From positions 1 through 34,200 of the forward strand of contig WJME01000313.1 in NCBI GenBank assembly GCA_014728115.1: a stretch of 34,200 bases of DNA, in the 5' to 3' direction. Both the position numbers and the translations under genes were made by a program. The notes beneath the pieces are model-generated. The model did not search any database. It was not told the origin of the DNA and worked only from the letters and a program-made list of their open reading frames with translations. This document shows, piece after piece, positions 8,020-17,133 of this stretch. Within the stretch, counting starts at the first letter, position 1, and every line of letters starts with the position of its first letter. This DNA is from Candidatus Zhuqueibacterota bacterium (GTDB taxonomy: Bacteria; Zhuqueibacterota; Zhuqueibacteria; Residuimicrobiales; Oceaniaggregativiventaceae).

Positions 8020-10224
8020 ATGACGATAAAGCATACCCCAAAAGCAAAACCCTCAACCACAGAAAAATATCGATTATTTTTTTGGGGAGATTTTCGCAGA
8101 AAATTTCTGACCATATTTTTCGGTCTGGTATTTTTTCTCTTGATATTTGCCATCTATCTCGGCAGGGATCTTCCTTCATTTGAGCAGTTGGAAAATTACT
8201 CACCTGAACTGGCGACCAAAGTCTATTCTGCAGATGGGGTGCTTGTCAAAGAATTTTTCACCGAACGGCGATTTTATACTCCTCTGAGCCAAATCCCGGA
8301 CACCCTGGTGCAAGCCGTTCTGGCAACAGAGGATCACAGATTCTATGACCATTGGGGAATTTCACCTACACGGCTTATCAAAGTTATTTTCACCGACATC
8401 ATTACCCTGAGCAAACAACAAGGCGCATCGACTCTAACGCAGCAATTGGCCAGACGCCTATACCTGACTCCAGAAAAAACGATCGTTAGAAAGATCAAAG
8501 AAATTCTCACAGCAATCCAAATCGAAAGAACATATACAAAACCGGAAATTCTGGAAATGTATATGAACCTGATGTCTTTTGGACATGGTACCTATGGCGT
8601 AGAATCGGCTGCCCGTCACTTTTTTGGAAAAAACGTTCAGGAACTCACTCTTTCAGAAGCAGCACTATTGACCGGCATGCTCCAACGACCGGCAACACTG
8701 AATGCCTTCCGCTACCCGGAAAGAGCCCTGAACAGACGCAATGTCGTGCTGGCACGGATGCGAGCTGAAGGTTTCATCACCGAAGAACAATTCGAACACG
8801 CATCAAAAAAAGAATTGGACATTGTCGATTCAAAAAACAATACCACATTGGGCATTGCACCCTATTTTACAGAGTATCTGCGCCAAAATCTGCAAAAAGA
8901 TTATGGTATGCAGCTCTATCAGGAAGGATTCAAGGTCTACACGACACTGGATACACGTCTTCAGGCAATTGCCGAAGCCGCGGTCGACAGTTTTTTACCC
9001 GATCTCCAGGCTGTCGTAAACCGAAATATGCGCAAAAAGAGTGAATTCGCCCGACTGGTTCCTCCCTCACTCTTGCGCAACAGTTCACTCGATGAACTCA
9101 TGCAAAACAAAACATTTGTGGATTCGCTCATTCATGTCAAGGCACCTGTACAGGTCATGCTGGTCGCACTGGATCCTTCGACCGGACATATCCTGTCAAT
9201 GATTGGTGGTCGCGATTTTAATGAAAGCCAATTTAACAGGGCGATACAAGCTATCCGGCAACCCGGTTCGGTGTTTAAACCCATCGTATATACAGCTGCC
9301 ATCGACAATGGCTATATGCCTACTTATGAAAAACTCAACCAACCTATTGTGGTGCACATGCCTGATGGCTCGCGCTGGACACCCCACAATTATGATGGCT
9401 CTATTGGGGGGAAAACCACATTGCGTGAAGCTCTGCGCAAGTCACTCAACCTGGTTTCAGCACGTCTGGTTCAGGAGGACGTTCCCCCTGAACAGGTCAT
9501 TCGCTATGCGCGGAACCTGGGCATCACGACCCATCTCGACCCTGTAGATGCACTCGCTCTTGGATCTTGTGGTGTGATTCCCCTGGAAATGGTTTCAGCA
9601 TTTGGTGTTTTTGCAAATAATGGGGTATTGGTAAAACCCGTGTCAGTACTGCGCGTCGAAGACAAAAACGGCAATATCCTGGAACGCGCAAAACAGCAAA
9701 GCAAGGGGGTTCTCAGGGAAGAGACCGCCTATATCATGACCGATTTGCTTAAAACCGTTGCCTCAAGAGGTACCGGGGCTGCTTCCAGATCAGTCTATAG
9801 GTTTTTACGACCTGCAGGGGGCAAGACAGGCACCACCAACAACTTTACCGATGCCTGGTATGTCACATTTACACCACAAATCGTCGCCGGCGTATGGGTA
9901 GGGCTGGATGATCCTTCCTTGTCCCTCGGTAACAGACAATCGGGTGCGCGAGCTGCACTTCCTATCGCAGCGACTTTTATGGCTGCCGCCCACGACACTT
10001 TACAGTTGCCCGTAATGGATTTTCTAAAACCCGATGGTGTGGTAGAGCTGGACGTTTGTGCAGAGACCAAAATGCTGGCATCGGATTATTGCCCACAAGT
10101 CGTGACTGAAATATTTGCGGTTCGATATCAGCCGACCAGAGAATGTGAACTGCATAGCGGACGTCATTCCATCAATCGTTCGGAACGATCAGAAAGAGAA
10201 AAAAAACGCCGGTTGCGTTATTGA
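8020..10224 (+). CDS. class A penicillin-binding protein (PBP1A type)
   Basis: Bifunctional peptidoglycan synthase anchored in the inner membrane. Order along 734 residues: short cytoplasmic tail, one membrane span (about 29-48), GT51 glycosyltransferase with catalytic Glu104 in ATEDHRFYDHWG and the GASTLTQQLARR motif (135-146), then the transpeptidase domain with SxxK at Ser417-Lys420 (QPGSVFK), SxN at Ser475-Asn477 and KTG at 602-604. All catalytic motifs are intact. The C-terminus ends in a short basic tail rich in Arg, Lys and Glu. It is 5 nt downstream of mreB. PBP1A is the closest named type, but paralogues such as PbpC or PBP2D cannot be separated by eye. Confidence 0.95.
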   Translation: MTIKHTPKAKPSTTEKYRLFFWGDFRRKFLTIFFGLVFFLLIFAIYLGRDLPSFEQLENYSPELATKVYSADGVLVKEFFTERRFYTPLSQIPDTLVQAVLATEDHRFYDHWGISPTRLIKVIFTDIITLSKQQGASTLTQQLARRLYLTPEKTIVRKIKEILTAIQIERTYTKPEILEMYMNLMSFGHGTYGVESAARHFFGKNVQELTLSEAALLTGMLQRPATLNAFRYPERALNRRNVVLARMRAEGFITEEQFEHASKKELDIVDSKNNTTLGIAPYFTEYLRQNLQKDYGMQLYQEGFKVYTTLDTRLQAIAEAAVDSFLPDLQAVVNRNMRKKSEFARLVPPSLLRNSSLDELMQNKTFVDSLIHVKAPVQVMLVALDPSTGHILSMIGGRDFNESQFNRAIQAIRQPGSVFKPIVYTAAIDNGYMPTYEKLNQPIVVHMPDGSRWTPHNYDGSIGGKTTLREALRKSLNLVSARLVQEDVPPEQVIRYARNLGITTHLDPVDALALGSCGVIPLEMVSAFGVFANNGVLVKPVSVLRVEDKNGNILERAKQQSKGVLREETAYIMTDLLKTVASRGTGAASRSVYRFLRPAGGKTGTTNNFTDAWYVTFTPQIVAGVWVGLDDPSLSLGNRQSGARAALPIAATFMAAAHDTLQLPVMDFLKPDGVVELDVCAETKMLASDYCPQVVTEIFAVRYQPTRECELHSGRHSINRSERSEREKKRRLRY

Positions 10225-10386
10225 TTCAGACCGTATCAAGATCAGGGTCGCATCATAAAAATGATCAGGTCATCTCAGACACTATCGCGTTTTTCAGAGA
10301 ATAAATGCTTAACCGATATTGAGATCTCTTCCGCACTACCCCATTCACCTGGTACTGCCCATTAGTTATTGGAATTGAATAAAAAA

Positions 10387-10415
10387 TTGATTAATTTTTT
10401 GTTTCCTGTTATGAC
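10387..10415 (+). promoter_or_regulatory. weak promoter candidate upstream of pdxS
   Basis: TTGATT (10387-10392), a 17-nt spacer, then TATGAC (10410-10415), about 30 nt before the pdxS ATG. The rest of the 220-nt gap after the PBP gene holds no obvious hairpin or ORF. The placement suits a promoter for the pdx operon, but the -10 match is modest. Confidence 0.3.
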
Positions 10416-10444
10416 GAAACATATTTTAAGGGAGTCTATAAAAA

Positions 10445-11323
10445 ATGGATAATGAATTTAAATTAAAAATCGGTTTAGCTGAGATGCTCAAAGGTGGCGT
10501 CATCATGGATGTTACCAATCCCGAGCAAGCTAAAATCGCACAGGATGCCGGGGCTGTGGCTGTCATGGCACTGGAACGCATTCCAGCCCAAATACGTGCC
10601 ATGGGTGGAGTGGCACGTATGTCTGACCCCAAAATGATCAGAGAAATTCAGGAAGCAGTCACCATTCCTGTTATGGCCAAATGCAGAATCGGTCACTTTG
10701 CCGAAGCACAGGTTCTCGAAGCGCTGGGTGTGGATTTTATCGATGAAAGCGAAGTCCTGACACCCGCAGATGAAGCTTATCATATTGACAAATATAGTTT
10801 CAAAGTCCCTTTTGTTTGTGGCTGCCGTGATCTCGGCGAGGCCCTTCGACGTATCGCGGAAGGAGCTGCCATGATTAGAACCAAAGGCGAAGCAGGGACA
10901 GGAAATATCATCGAAGCGGTTCGACACATGCGAGCGGTGACCAGCGGAATCAAGCGGATCACTCTGCTCGGTGAAGAAGAATTGGTTGCTGAAGGTAAAA
11001 ATCTTGGCGCCCCTGTCGACCTGCTGAGAGAAATTAAAAAAAGCGGGAAATTGCCAGTACCCAATTTTTCTGCTGGAGGCGTGGCAACACCTGCTGATGC
11101 TTCCCTGATGGTTCAGCTGGGTGCAGAATCGGTTTTTGTCGGAAGCGGAATTTTCATGTCCTCTAATCCGGAAAAACGAGCCAAAGCCGTCGTGTCCGCG
11201 GTTACCCATTATACTGATTTTGATCTGATCGCTAAACTGTCTGAAGATTTGGGAGATCCTATGCCTGGGATCGATATCAAAACTCTTCCCGAAGACCAGA
11301 AAATGGCCGGACGCGGCTGGTAA
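10445..11323 (+). CDS. pdxS: pyridoxal 5'-phosphate synthase subunit PdxS
   Basis: Synthase subunit of the DXP-independent pathway; joins ribose 5-phosphate, glyceraldehyde 3-phosphate and ammonia into PLP within a dodecameric (beta/alpha)8 barrel. The 292 residues are full length. The lysine that forms the sugar Schiff base is Lys79 (VMAKCRIGH) and the second catalytic Lys is Lys147 ([10 protein letters not shown]). The phosphate loop is seen in [21 protein letters not shown] (10429-10434) precedes the ATG. It forms an operon with pdxT 18 nt downstream, which supplies the ammonia. Confidence 0.97.
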   Translation: MDNEFKLKIGLAEMLKGGVIMDVTNPEQAKIAQDAGAVAVMALERIPAQIRAMGGVARMSDPKMIREIQEAVTIPVMAKCRIGHFAEAQVLEALGVDFIDESEVLTPADEAYHIDKYSFKVPFVCGCRDLGEALRRIAEGAAMIRTKGEAGTGNIIEAVRHMRAVTSGIKRITLLGEEELVAEGKNLGAPVDLLREIKKSGKLPVPNFSAGGVATPADASLMVQLGAESVFVGSGIFMSSNPEKRAKAVVSAVTHYTDFDLIAKLSEDLGDPMPGIDIKTLPEDQKMAGRGW

Positions 11324-11341
11324 TTTCGGAATAGACGCTCT

Positions 11342-11911
11342 ATGATTAGAACCATCGGTATCTTGTCCATTCAAGGAGATTTTGCAAAACATCAGGTCAT
11401 GTTACAAGGCCTGGGTGTAGAAACCCTTCAGGTCAAAACGATACATCATCTGAAAAAATGCGACGGTCTCGTCATTCCGGGTGGAGAGTCTACCACCCTG
11501 GTTCATTTATTACATAAACACGATCTCTGGGAACCCCTGAAAGCGTTTGGACAACAAAATCCGGTATATGGCACATGTGCTGGTCTGATTACCCTGGCAA
11601 CACATGTGCCGAATGCCCCGTTTACGCCTATGGGATTAATTGATCTCTCTGTTCAAAGAAATGCATACGGAAGACAAATAGATTCATTTATCGCTCCTGT
11701 TCAGATCCGGCTCGATATCGCATCCTCCTTTGAAGGTGTTTTTATTCGGGCACCTAAAATCACAAAGATCGGAAACCGTGTCACTCCCCTAGGGTGGTAC
11801 GAAGATAATATCGTTCTGGCTGAAAGTGGTCATATTCTGGTATCGACATTTCATCCGGAATTAACCGACAATGATCTTATTCATCGTTACTTTTTGAAAA
11901 AAATCGGCTAA
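11342..11911 (+). CDS. pdxT: pyridoxal 5'-phosphate synthase glutaminase subunit PdxT
   Basis: Class I glutaminase that releases ammonia from glutamine and channels it to PdxS. The 189 residues show PGGEST (47-52), the nucleophile Cys79 in YGTCAGL, and His171-Glu173 in TFHPEL, so the triad is complete. Normal length. It lies 18 nt after pdxS and 7 nt before the MBL-fold nuclease gene, which ties vitamin B6 synthesis to the two downstream DNA/RNA-processing genes transcriptionally, although a functional link is not implied. Confidence 0.96.
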   Translation: MIRTIGILSIQGDFAKHQVMLQGLGVETLQVKTIHHLKKCDGLVIPGGESTTLVHLLHKHDLWEPLKAFGQQNPVYGTCAGLITLATHVPNAPFTPMGLIDLSVQRNAYGRQIDSFIAPVQIRLDIASSFEGVFIRAPKITKIGNRVTPLGWYEDNIVLAESGHILVSTFHPELTDNDLIHRYFLKKIG

Positions 11912-11918
11912 TAGAGAT

Positions 11919-12872
11919 ATGTTCTCTTTTGATGCGTGGGGTATAAAACTGCGTGACCATGATTTCTGGCTCGATGCTTTAAGAAAAGTCGACTTTAGTT
12001 TTATCAGTCATGGCCACTCTGATCATCTCAAAAATCATAATCATACAATCGCAACACCAGCCACGTTAAGATTCCAGGCTCATAGAGGTAAACCCAAGAC
12101 CACCACTGCACTGGACTTTGCTGAACCATTCGAGCTCGGTGACTATGTCATCCGGCTCTATCCGGCAGGACACATTCTCGGCTCAGCCATGATTCGCATA
12201 GAACGTAACGGCGAAAGCTTGCTCTATACGGGTGATTTTAAATTAAAACCCGGCTTGACAGCTGAACGCATCGATATCCCCAAAGCAGATGTTTTGATTA
12301 TGGAATCGACCTTTGGATCACCGGAATATCAGCATAAATTAAGCCTTGCTGAAATCATTCATGAAATGTCGCGCTTTGTTGAAGAATCTATCTATCGCGG
12401 ACAAACCCCTGTTATTTTAGCCTATACACTGGGTAAAAGCCAGGAAGCGATGAAAATCCTCGGCGATCTCGGCTGGCGGGTTCGTGCTCACTCTTCCATC
12501 TGGCAAGTGGCACAAATCTATCAGGAATTCGGGATACCCTTCAAGAATTGTGCACCCTGGCGGGAAGCTGAACTTTTTACCGGAGAAGTGTTGATCATCC
12601 CTCCGCACCTCTGCCGTAAGCCCGGTACGTTGATACGTATCTCAAATCCGCGTACCCTATTTCTGACCGGCTGGGCCAGCGCAGCAAACCGGTTTCACGT
12701 TCGTGCTGATATGACCCTTCCTCTCAGCGATCATGCAGATTATAATGACCTCATTCGACTTGTGGAAAAGGTCAATCCCGCAACAGTCTATACCACGCAT
12801 GGCTTTGATCATTTTGCTCATGATTTATGCGACAGAGGCTATCGGGCCAAGACGTTGCAGCCGGAGAAATAG
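11919..12872 (+). CDS. metallo-beta-lactamase-fold nuclease (COG1236 / ligase-associated exonuclease type)
   Basis: Predicted zinc nuclease of 317 residues. The metal motif HGHSDH (His31, His33, Asp35, His36), the PAGHILGS box, YTGDF and a C-terminal LSDHADY are present. The layout, including an AYTLGKSQ segment, GWAS and a final TTHGFDH, resembles the ligase-associated DNA exonuclease family and the RNA 3'-end processing nucleases; a full beta-CASP domain is not obvious. DNA versus RNA substrate cannot be decided from sequence. It is 7 nt after pdxT and its stop is 5 nt before the helicase gene, so a nuclease-helicase partnership is a reasonable inference. Confidence 0.82.
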   Translation: MFSFDAWGIKLRDHDFWLDALRKVDFSFISHGHSDHLKNHNHTIATPATLRFQAHRGKPKTTTALDFAEPFELGDYVIRLYPAGHILGSAMIRIERNGESLLYTGDFKLKPGLTAERIDIPKADVLIMESTFGSPEYQHKLSLAEIIHEMSRFVEESIYRGQTPVILAYTLGKSQEAMKILGDLGWRVRAHSSIWQVAQIYQEFGIPFKNCAPWREAELFTGEVLIIPPHLCRKPGTLIRISNPRTLFLTGWASAANRFHVRADMTLPLSDHADYNDLIRLVEKVNPATVYTTHGFDHFAHDLCDRGYRAKTLQPEK

Positions 12873-12877
12873 TCAAT

Positions 12878-15406
12878 ATGACGCACGTCGAACGTTATCT
12901 CGCACCCACAGTTATTACCCAAATGCAAAACGCCATTGCCGAAGCACAAGGCAATGAGGTCTTTTTTGTCGGTTACACCGAAGAAGATTTGATCGTGCAT
13001 GTGGTGGATGTCATTGCCAGGGGAAACGAAATTGCCGTGCCCGCTGTACTTGAAATCGCCCGTGACGCCGACGTCGTGATACATAACCACCCTTCCGGAT
13101 ACCTGTCTCCCTCTAATGCGGATTTACAAATTGCCATGTCGCTGGACGATTATTCTGTCGCTTTTTATATCGTCAATAACCCGGTAGACAATATCTATGT
13201 GGTGGTAGAACCATTCAAAAAAAGTGAAACCACACATCTGAATCTTCAGGGTCTCTTTGAGCTCCTCGAACCGGGTGGACCGATTTCTAATCGTCTGCCC
13301 AATTATGAAGTCCGTTCCCAGCAACAACAAATGATTGAAAATGTCGCCAAGGCATTCAATGGCAATAAAATATCTCTGATCGAAGCGGGCACAGGCACAG
13401 GAAAATCCCTGGCCTATCTTATCCCTGCTATTCATTGGGCCATGCAAAACAAGGAACGGGTCATCGTCTCTACCAATACTATAAATTTGCAGGAGCAATT
13501 GATCCAAAAAGACATTCCGTTTTTGCAAAAAGCCCTGAATCTGAATTTTCAGGCGGTTATTGTAAAAGGGAAAAGCAACTATGTATGCCTGCGAAAAGTC
13601 AAAGACATTCAACAGGAACTGAACCTCCATGCTGACGAGGAAGACCAGGAAGAGCTCTACTCTCTTATCGAGTGGGCCGGATCGACCAAAGAAGGCAGTA
13701 AAGCAGACCTCACATATGTTCCCAGAGAAACAACCTGGGAAAAAATCGCTGCTGAAAGTGACACATGTACACGAAGCAAATGTCCCTTCTTTCGGGAATG
13801 TTTCGTAAACAAAGCACGGCGAGAAGCAACCCGCGCACACATATTGGTGGTCAATCACCACTTGCTTTTCGCAGACCTCGCCCTCAAGCATCAGATTCAG
13901 GGGGTTTCTCAAGCCGCCATTTTGCCTCCGTATGAACGTATTATTTTTGACGAGGCCCACCATCTCGAAAATGTTGCAACCAGCTATTTTGGCAGCAGAA
14001 TCACCCGGGCGGGTATCCTCAGATTGCTATCCCGCCTATACCGGGAACACAAAGGCAAACAAAGAGGATATTTGTCCAGCGTACTGCACAAAATATCTCA
14101 TCATAAAACGAGCTCGCTATCTCTTTACAAATCTATCAATGAATGGATCAATCATCGCCTGCTCCCCGACCTTCAAACCCTGACAAATATGACCAATGAT
14201 TTGTGCGATGATTTCTCCCGGGAAATGCAGCTGGGGTTTGGCAACGACTATGGCCATGAAATCAAGGTCAGATTGACCATGGAAAACAGAGATCGATTGC
14301 TAAAATCCACTGCCCTGGAAAATCCTGTCAGCGATTTTTTGTTGTTGCTGCGTTCATTTTCAACCAAAGTCTACAGACTGATCGAAAAGTTGGATACCCT
14401 GGCAAAAGATACCGGAGACGATTGGACCTCGCTGATCACCGACATACGCGCACAGGCAGATCGTTTGACGATGATTGCAGAAGACCTGGACTCTATTCTT
14501 TTTGGCAAAGATCAGGAGACCATAAGATGGCTCGAGATGAGGCCTTTATACCGAGGGCGTACCAGCTTACGGTTTTTACAATCGCCACTGGACGTTTCAG
14601 AGATGATGAATCAGGCAGTCTATGAACCCTTTGATACAGTCATCATGACATCTGCCACCCTGACAGTCGATCAAAAATTTGAATTTATTTCAAAACGCAT
14701 CGGCCTGGCTCAATATAATGACCCATCCCGCATAACGGAATTAAATCTTCCCCCGCCCTTTGAATATGAAAATCAGGTACTGCTGGGTATTCCGCTGGAT
14801 ACCCCTCAACAATTCCAAAAAGAATATGTCCCGTTTCTGGCCAACTTTATCTTTAAAAGCCTGGCAACCTCAAAGGGACATGCATTCGTATTGTTTACCT
14901 CTTATGGAATTTTGGAAAAAGTATACCACGAATTAGCAGAATCCCTGGATATGATCGGTCTTGCAGTTCTAAAGCAAGGCTCCCTGAACCGGCACGAGCT
15001 AATAGCCCGATTCCGTAAAACCCCTCACTCGGTTTTGTTTGCCACAAACAGTTTCTGGGAAGGCGTCGATGTGATAGGGAAGGCGTTGCAGTTGGTGATT
15101 ATCACCAAACTGCCGTTCCAGGTACCCAATGAACCGATCGTGGAAGCCCGGTATGAAGCCATCGAACGGTCAGGCGGAAATCCTTTTATGGAACACAGCC
15201 TTCCTGTAGCAGTCATTAAATTACGCCAGGGATTTGGACGTTTGATTCGCAGCCGTGCAGATCGCGGGGCCGTTCTTGTTCTGGATAATCGCATCGTAAA
15301 AAAAAGTTACGGCAAACACTTTTTGCGCTCCCTCCCCCGTTGTTATACCATTACATCCGACCAGGATTCTTTATTTTCCGAACTGGAAACTTTTTTCAAA
15401 TCCTGA
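12878..15406 (+). CDS. DinG/XPD-family Fe-S helicase with N-terminal JAMM domain
   Basis: 842-residue fusion. Residues about 15-110 form a RadC-like JAB/JAMM domain with the complete metal signature His69-x-His71-x7-Ser79-x2-Asp82 (HNHPSG start); the partner Glu is probably Glu27. After a short linker comes a superfamily 2 DNA helicase of the XPD/DinG type: Walker A EAGTGTGKS (169-177), four cysteines placed as an Fe-S cluster (237, 297, 302, 308), DEAH (358-361), motif V around FWEGVD and motif VI RQGFGRLIRS. The ATG at 12878 with GGAG at 12863-12866 is preferred over an upstream in-frame GTG-type start lying inside the previous gene. Helicase role: 5'-3' unwinding, perhaps of R-loops or repair intermediates. 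The role of the JAMM domain is unknown. Confidence 0.9.
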   Translation: MTHVERYLAPTVITQMQNAIAEAQGNEVFFVGYTEEDLIVHVVDVIARGNEIAVPAVLEIARDADVVIHNHPSGYLSPSNADLQIAMSLDDYSVAFYIVNNPVDNIYVVVEPFKKSETTHLNLQGLFELLEPGGPISNRLPNYEVRSQQQQMIENVAKAFNGNKISLIEAGTGTGKSLAYLIPAIHWAMQNKERVIVSTNTINLQEQLIQKDIPFLQKALNLNFQAVIVKGKSNYVCLRKVKDIQQELNLHADEEDQEELYSLIEWAGSTKEGSKADLTYVPRETTWEKIAAESDTCTRSKCPFFRECFVNKARREATRAHILVVNHHLLFADLALKHQIQGVSQAAILPPYERIIFDEAHHLENVATSYFGSRITRAGILRLLSRLYREHKGKQRGYLSSVLHKISHHKTSSLSLYKSINEWINHRLLPDLQTLTNMTNDLCDDFSREMQLGFGNDYGHEIKVRLTMENRDRLLKSTALENPVSDFLLLLRSFSTKVYRLIEKLDTLAKDTGDDWTSLITDIRAQADRLTMIAEDLDSILFGKDQETIRWLEMRPLYRGRTSLRFLQSPLDVSEMMNQAVYEPFDTVIMTSATLTVDQKFEFISKRIGLAQYNDPSRITELNLPPPFEYENQVLLGIPLDTPQQFQKEYVPFLANFIFKSLATSKGHAFVLFTSYGILEKVYHELAESLDMIGLAVLKQGSLNRHELIARFRKTPHSVLFATNSFWEGVDVIGKALQLVIITKLPFQVPNEPIVEARYEAIERSGGNPFMEHSLPVAVIKLRQGFGRLIRSRADRGAVLVLDNRIVKKSYGKHFLRSLPRCYTITSDQDSLFSELETFFKS

Positions 15407-15416
15407 CCTCATCCTC

Positions 15417-15450
15417 GTACCCAGCTGTACAGCAGTGTACCTGCGGGTAC
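15417..15450 (+). terminator. imperfect stem-loop after the helicase gene
   Basis: GTACCC (15417-15422) pairs with GGGTAC (15445-15450); inside it GC/GC and GTAC/GTAC pairs form around an AGCAGT loop, with small bulges. It lies 11 nt after the stop. No U-run follows directly, so termination is plausible but unproven. The remaining bases to the next gene are AT-rich and without a clear promoter. Confidence 0.4.
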
Positions 15451-15578
15451 AACCGAATTCAAATTTTTAATAAACCTATATTTTTTATTATTGTTTTTAT
15501 TGAACCTATAAAAACCTAACAATCACTCTTGGGATGGCATATAGATTGCATTCAGCCAAATAACAAACGGAGATAAAA

Positions 15579-16979
15579 ATGAAAAAAGCAATACTCCTTT
15601 TTCTATTCTGTGCATTCATTGCCTCGGCACAACCCCTGCCAAGGCAAATTATATGGTTTGATCATCAGCTCAATTTCGCAGAAAAGTTGATAAACGCCAA
15701 TCATAGAAATGATCTTTTTCCGATGCTCGAGGCTCTTGATCGCCAAAGAGACCAGGCCGTATATCTATATCGCCAGGGTCAAAACCGCCGAGCCGACAGA
15801 ATCATCCGCAACGCAACGGTCAAACTTTGGAGTGTGCTCAGGCCCATGATCAGTGTGCCCGTGGAAATTGCGCATCGCAGGGCATTGCACAATCTCATAA
15901 ACGCTGAAGCGCGAATCGATAAAACTGATCGCAAATCTCTAAAGAGATTACATCAAGCGCGAGATGCCTACCGAAAGGGCTTGATCGCTATAGTTCAAAA
16001 ACAACCGGCAAAGGCACTGGCCTCTTTTAAGGAAACCATCGACTTGGCGCAAAAAACACTGCAATCAGACAGCCGGCGAGATAAAGAGGATGCTGCACGG
16101 GAATTTCGCATGCTCTACTCCAGGGCAGAAATAGCGGCAAATCATTGTCCGGATGACAGAGCAAAAAAACTTTTTGAGCAATTGCGAGAGTTGAGATCCT
16201 CTATCCAATCCGCTCAAAAGAACGGTAACCGTCATCTCGTCATCTCTTTATCCAAAACCGCGATACGACTTTCGTTGCGCATCATCGATCTGTGCGAAGG
16301 AGATAACCTTACAAGCCAGGACCAAATCTATGCTGACCTCGACCTTTTGGCAGAAATTCTGGACATTGCCAAAGATAATCTCGAGAATCTGCCAAACAGA
16401 ACAACCGCCCACAAGGCCTATGAACGCGCACAGACCTTGTATAACCAGGCCGAAAAGGCAGCCACAAATCAAGAGTTTCAATTGGCTGAACAGCATCTTC
16501 AGGAAGCTCGTGCCCTCTTGGCCAGAGTGCTATCAGATACAAAACCAGGTAACCTGTCGCAGCGTGCCCAGGAACAGATCGACAGACTCGATCGCAAACT
16601 AGAGAACACCTCGGAATCCGATATCGTAAAACCCGACTTTTTTAGTGCTGCAAGTCAGTTCAAGATCAAAGCAGAACAGACGATCGATGTAAATAATCTG
16701 GATCTTGCTCTGGAATATATTCTCGCCGCAAACAGAATGCTAGAGCTGGCGCTGAACAGCGCAACCATGCAAAACAACCAGAGTACCGAAAGCATCAGAA
16801 CGGATCTGCTAACCCTGGAAACCCGGCTTTTAAATCCTGCAGATCAATCAGGGTCAGATGATAAAGATCTGCGTGCAGCGGCCCTGGAAATTATTCAGTG
16901 GGGGATTGAAGCTTTAGAAAATAACCAGCTGTATCTGGCTTTTGAATTACACACAATTGCTCGCAATATGGTAAACTAG
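15579..16979 (+). CDS. secreted helical protein of unknown function
   Basis: I do not recognise a family. The 466 residues begin with a good signal peptide (MKKAILLFLFCAFIASA, cleavage near 17). The rest is almost all predicted helix, rich in Ala, Leu, Arg, Glu and Gln, with repeated AL..A...L..A patterns as in TPR-like or coiled-coil periplasmic proteins. Only a few cysteines are present (190s and 247 region), and there is no sorting domain at the C-terminus. SD GGAG sits 7 nt before the ATG. Its stop is 5 nt before the strong SD of the small leader ORF, so it is probably co-transcribed with the large repeat protein downstream and may act with it in the envelope. Confidence 0.75.
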   Translation: MKKAILLFLFCAFIASAQPLPRQIIWFDHQLNFAEKLINANHRNDLFPMLEALDRQRDQAVYLYRQGQNRRADRIIRNATVKLWSVLRPMISVPVEIAHRRALHNLINAEARIDKTDRKSLKRLHQARDAYRKGLIAIVQKQPAKALASFKETIDLAQKTLQSDSRRDKEDAAREFRMLYSRAEIAANHCPDDRAKKLFEQLRELRSSIQSAQKNGNRHLVISLSKTAIRLSLRIIDLCEGDNLTSQDQIYADLDLLAEILDIAKDNLENLPNRTTAHKAYERAQTLYNQAEKAATNQEFQLAEQHLQEARALLARVLSDTKPGNLSQRAQEQIDRLDRKLENTSESDIVKPDFFSAASQFKIKAEQTIDVNNLDLALEYILAANRMLELALNSATMQNNQSTESIRTDLLTLETRLLNPADQSGSDDKDLRAAALEIIQWGIEALENNQLYLAFELHTIARNMVN

Positions 16980-16998
16980 TTCATAAAGGAGGTGGTGA

Positions 16999-17103
16999 TT
17001 GCAACTCGATGAAATCGTAGCCCTGCCCGGCATTCTCAAGACGTCGGCAAACGATCTATCAATGAATGAGGACAGGGCTCCTCAACTTACAGTTTTTAAC
17101 TAA
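16999..17103 (+). CDS. 34-codon leader ORF with near-perfect Shine-Dalgarno
   Basis: AAAGGAGGT at 16985-16993 is a near-perfect anti-SD match and stands 5 nt before TTG 16999. The frame runs 34 codons to TAA 17101, ending APQLTVFN. The peptide resembles nothing I know. Its codons 27-29 form one arm of an inverted repeat whose other arm contains the SD of the next gene (17134), so the ORF may be a regulatory leader and not a functional protein. The SD is stronger than that of any neighbouring gene, which argues against chance. No in-frame ATG start with equal spacing exists. It could also be a decayed gene remnant. Confidence 0.42.
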   Translation: MQLDEIVALPGILKTSANDLSMNEDRAPQLTVFN

Positions 17104-17127
17104 AAAATGCCAAGGAAAATTGAGGAG
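17078..17127 (+). promoter_or_regulatory. inverted repeat that can mask the SD of the repeat-protein gene
   Basis: CTCCTCAA (17078-17085) is the exact complement of TTGAGGAG (17120-17127), with one further G-U pair outside. The right arm contains the GAGGAG ribosome binding site (17122-17127) of the ATG at 17134. The left arm lies in the leader ORF, so a ribosome translating the leader would open the stem. The loop is 34 nt, which lowers stability. Confidence 0.4.
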
Positions 17128-17133
17128 TTAACC

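Noticed and set aside
10475..11392. 305-codon ORF on the minus strand
   Set aside because: It lies fully antisense to pdxS and the start of pdxT, which are complete and strongly conserved; the product is low-complexity and His/Ser/Phe rich.
13124..13963. 279-codon minus-strand ORF
   Set aside because: It is antisense to the helicase domain, whose Walker A and Fe-S motifs are read on the + strand; no SD or family features.
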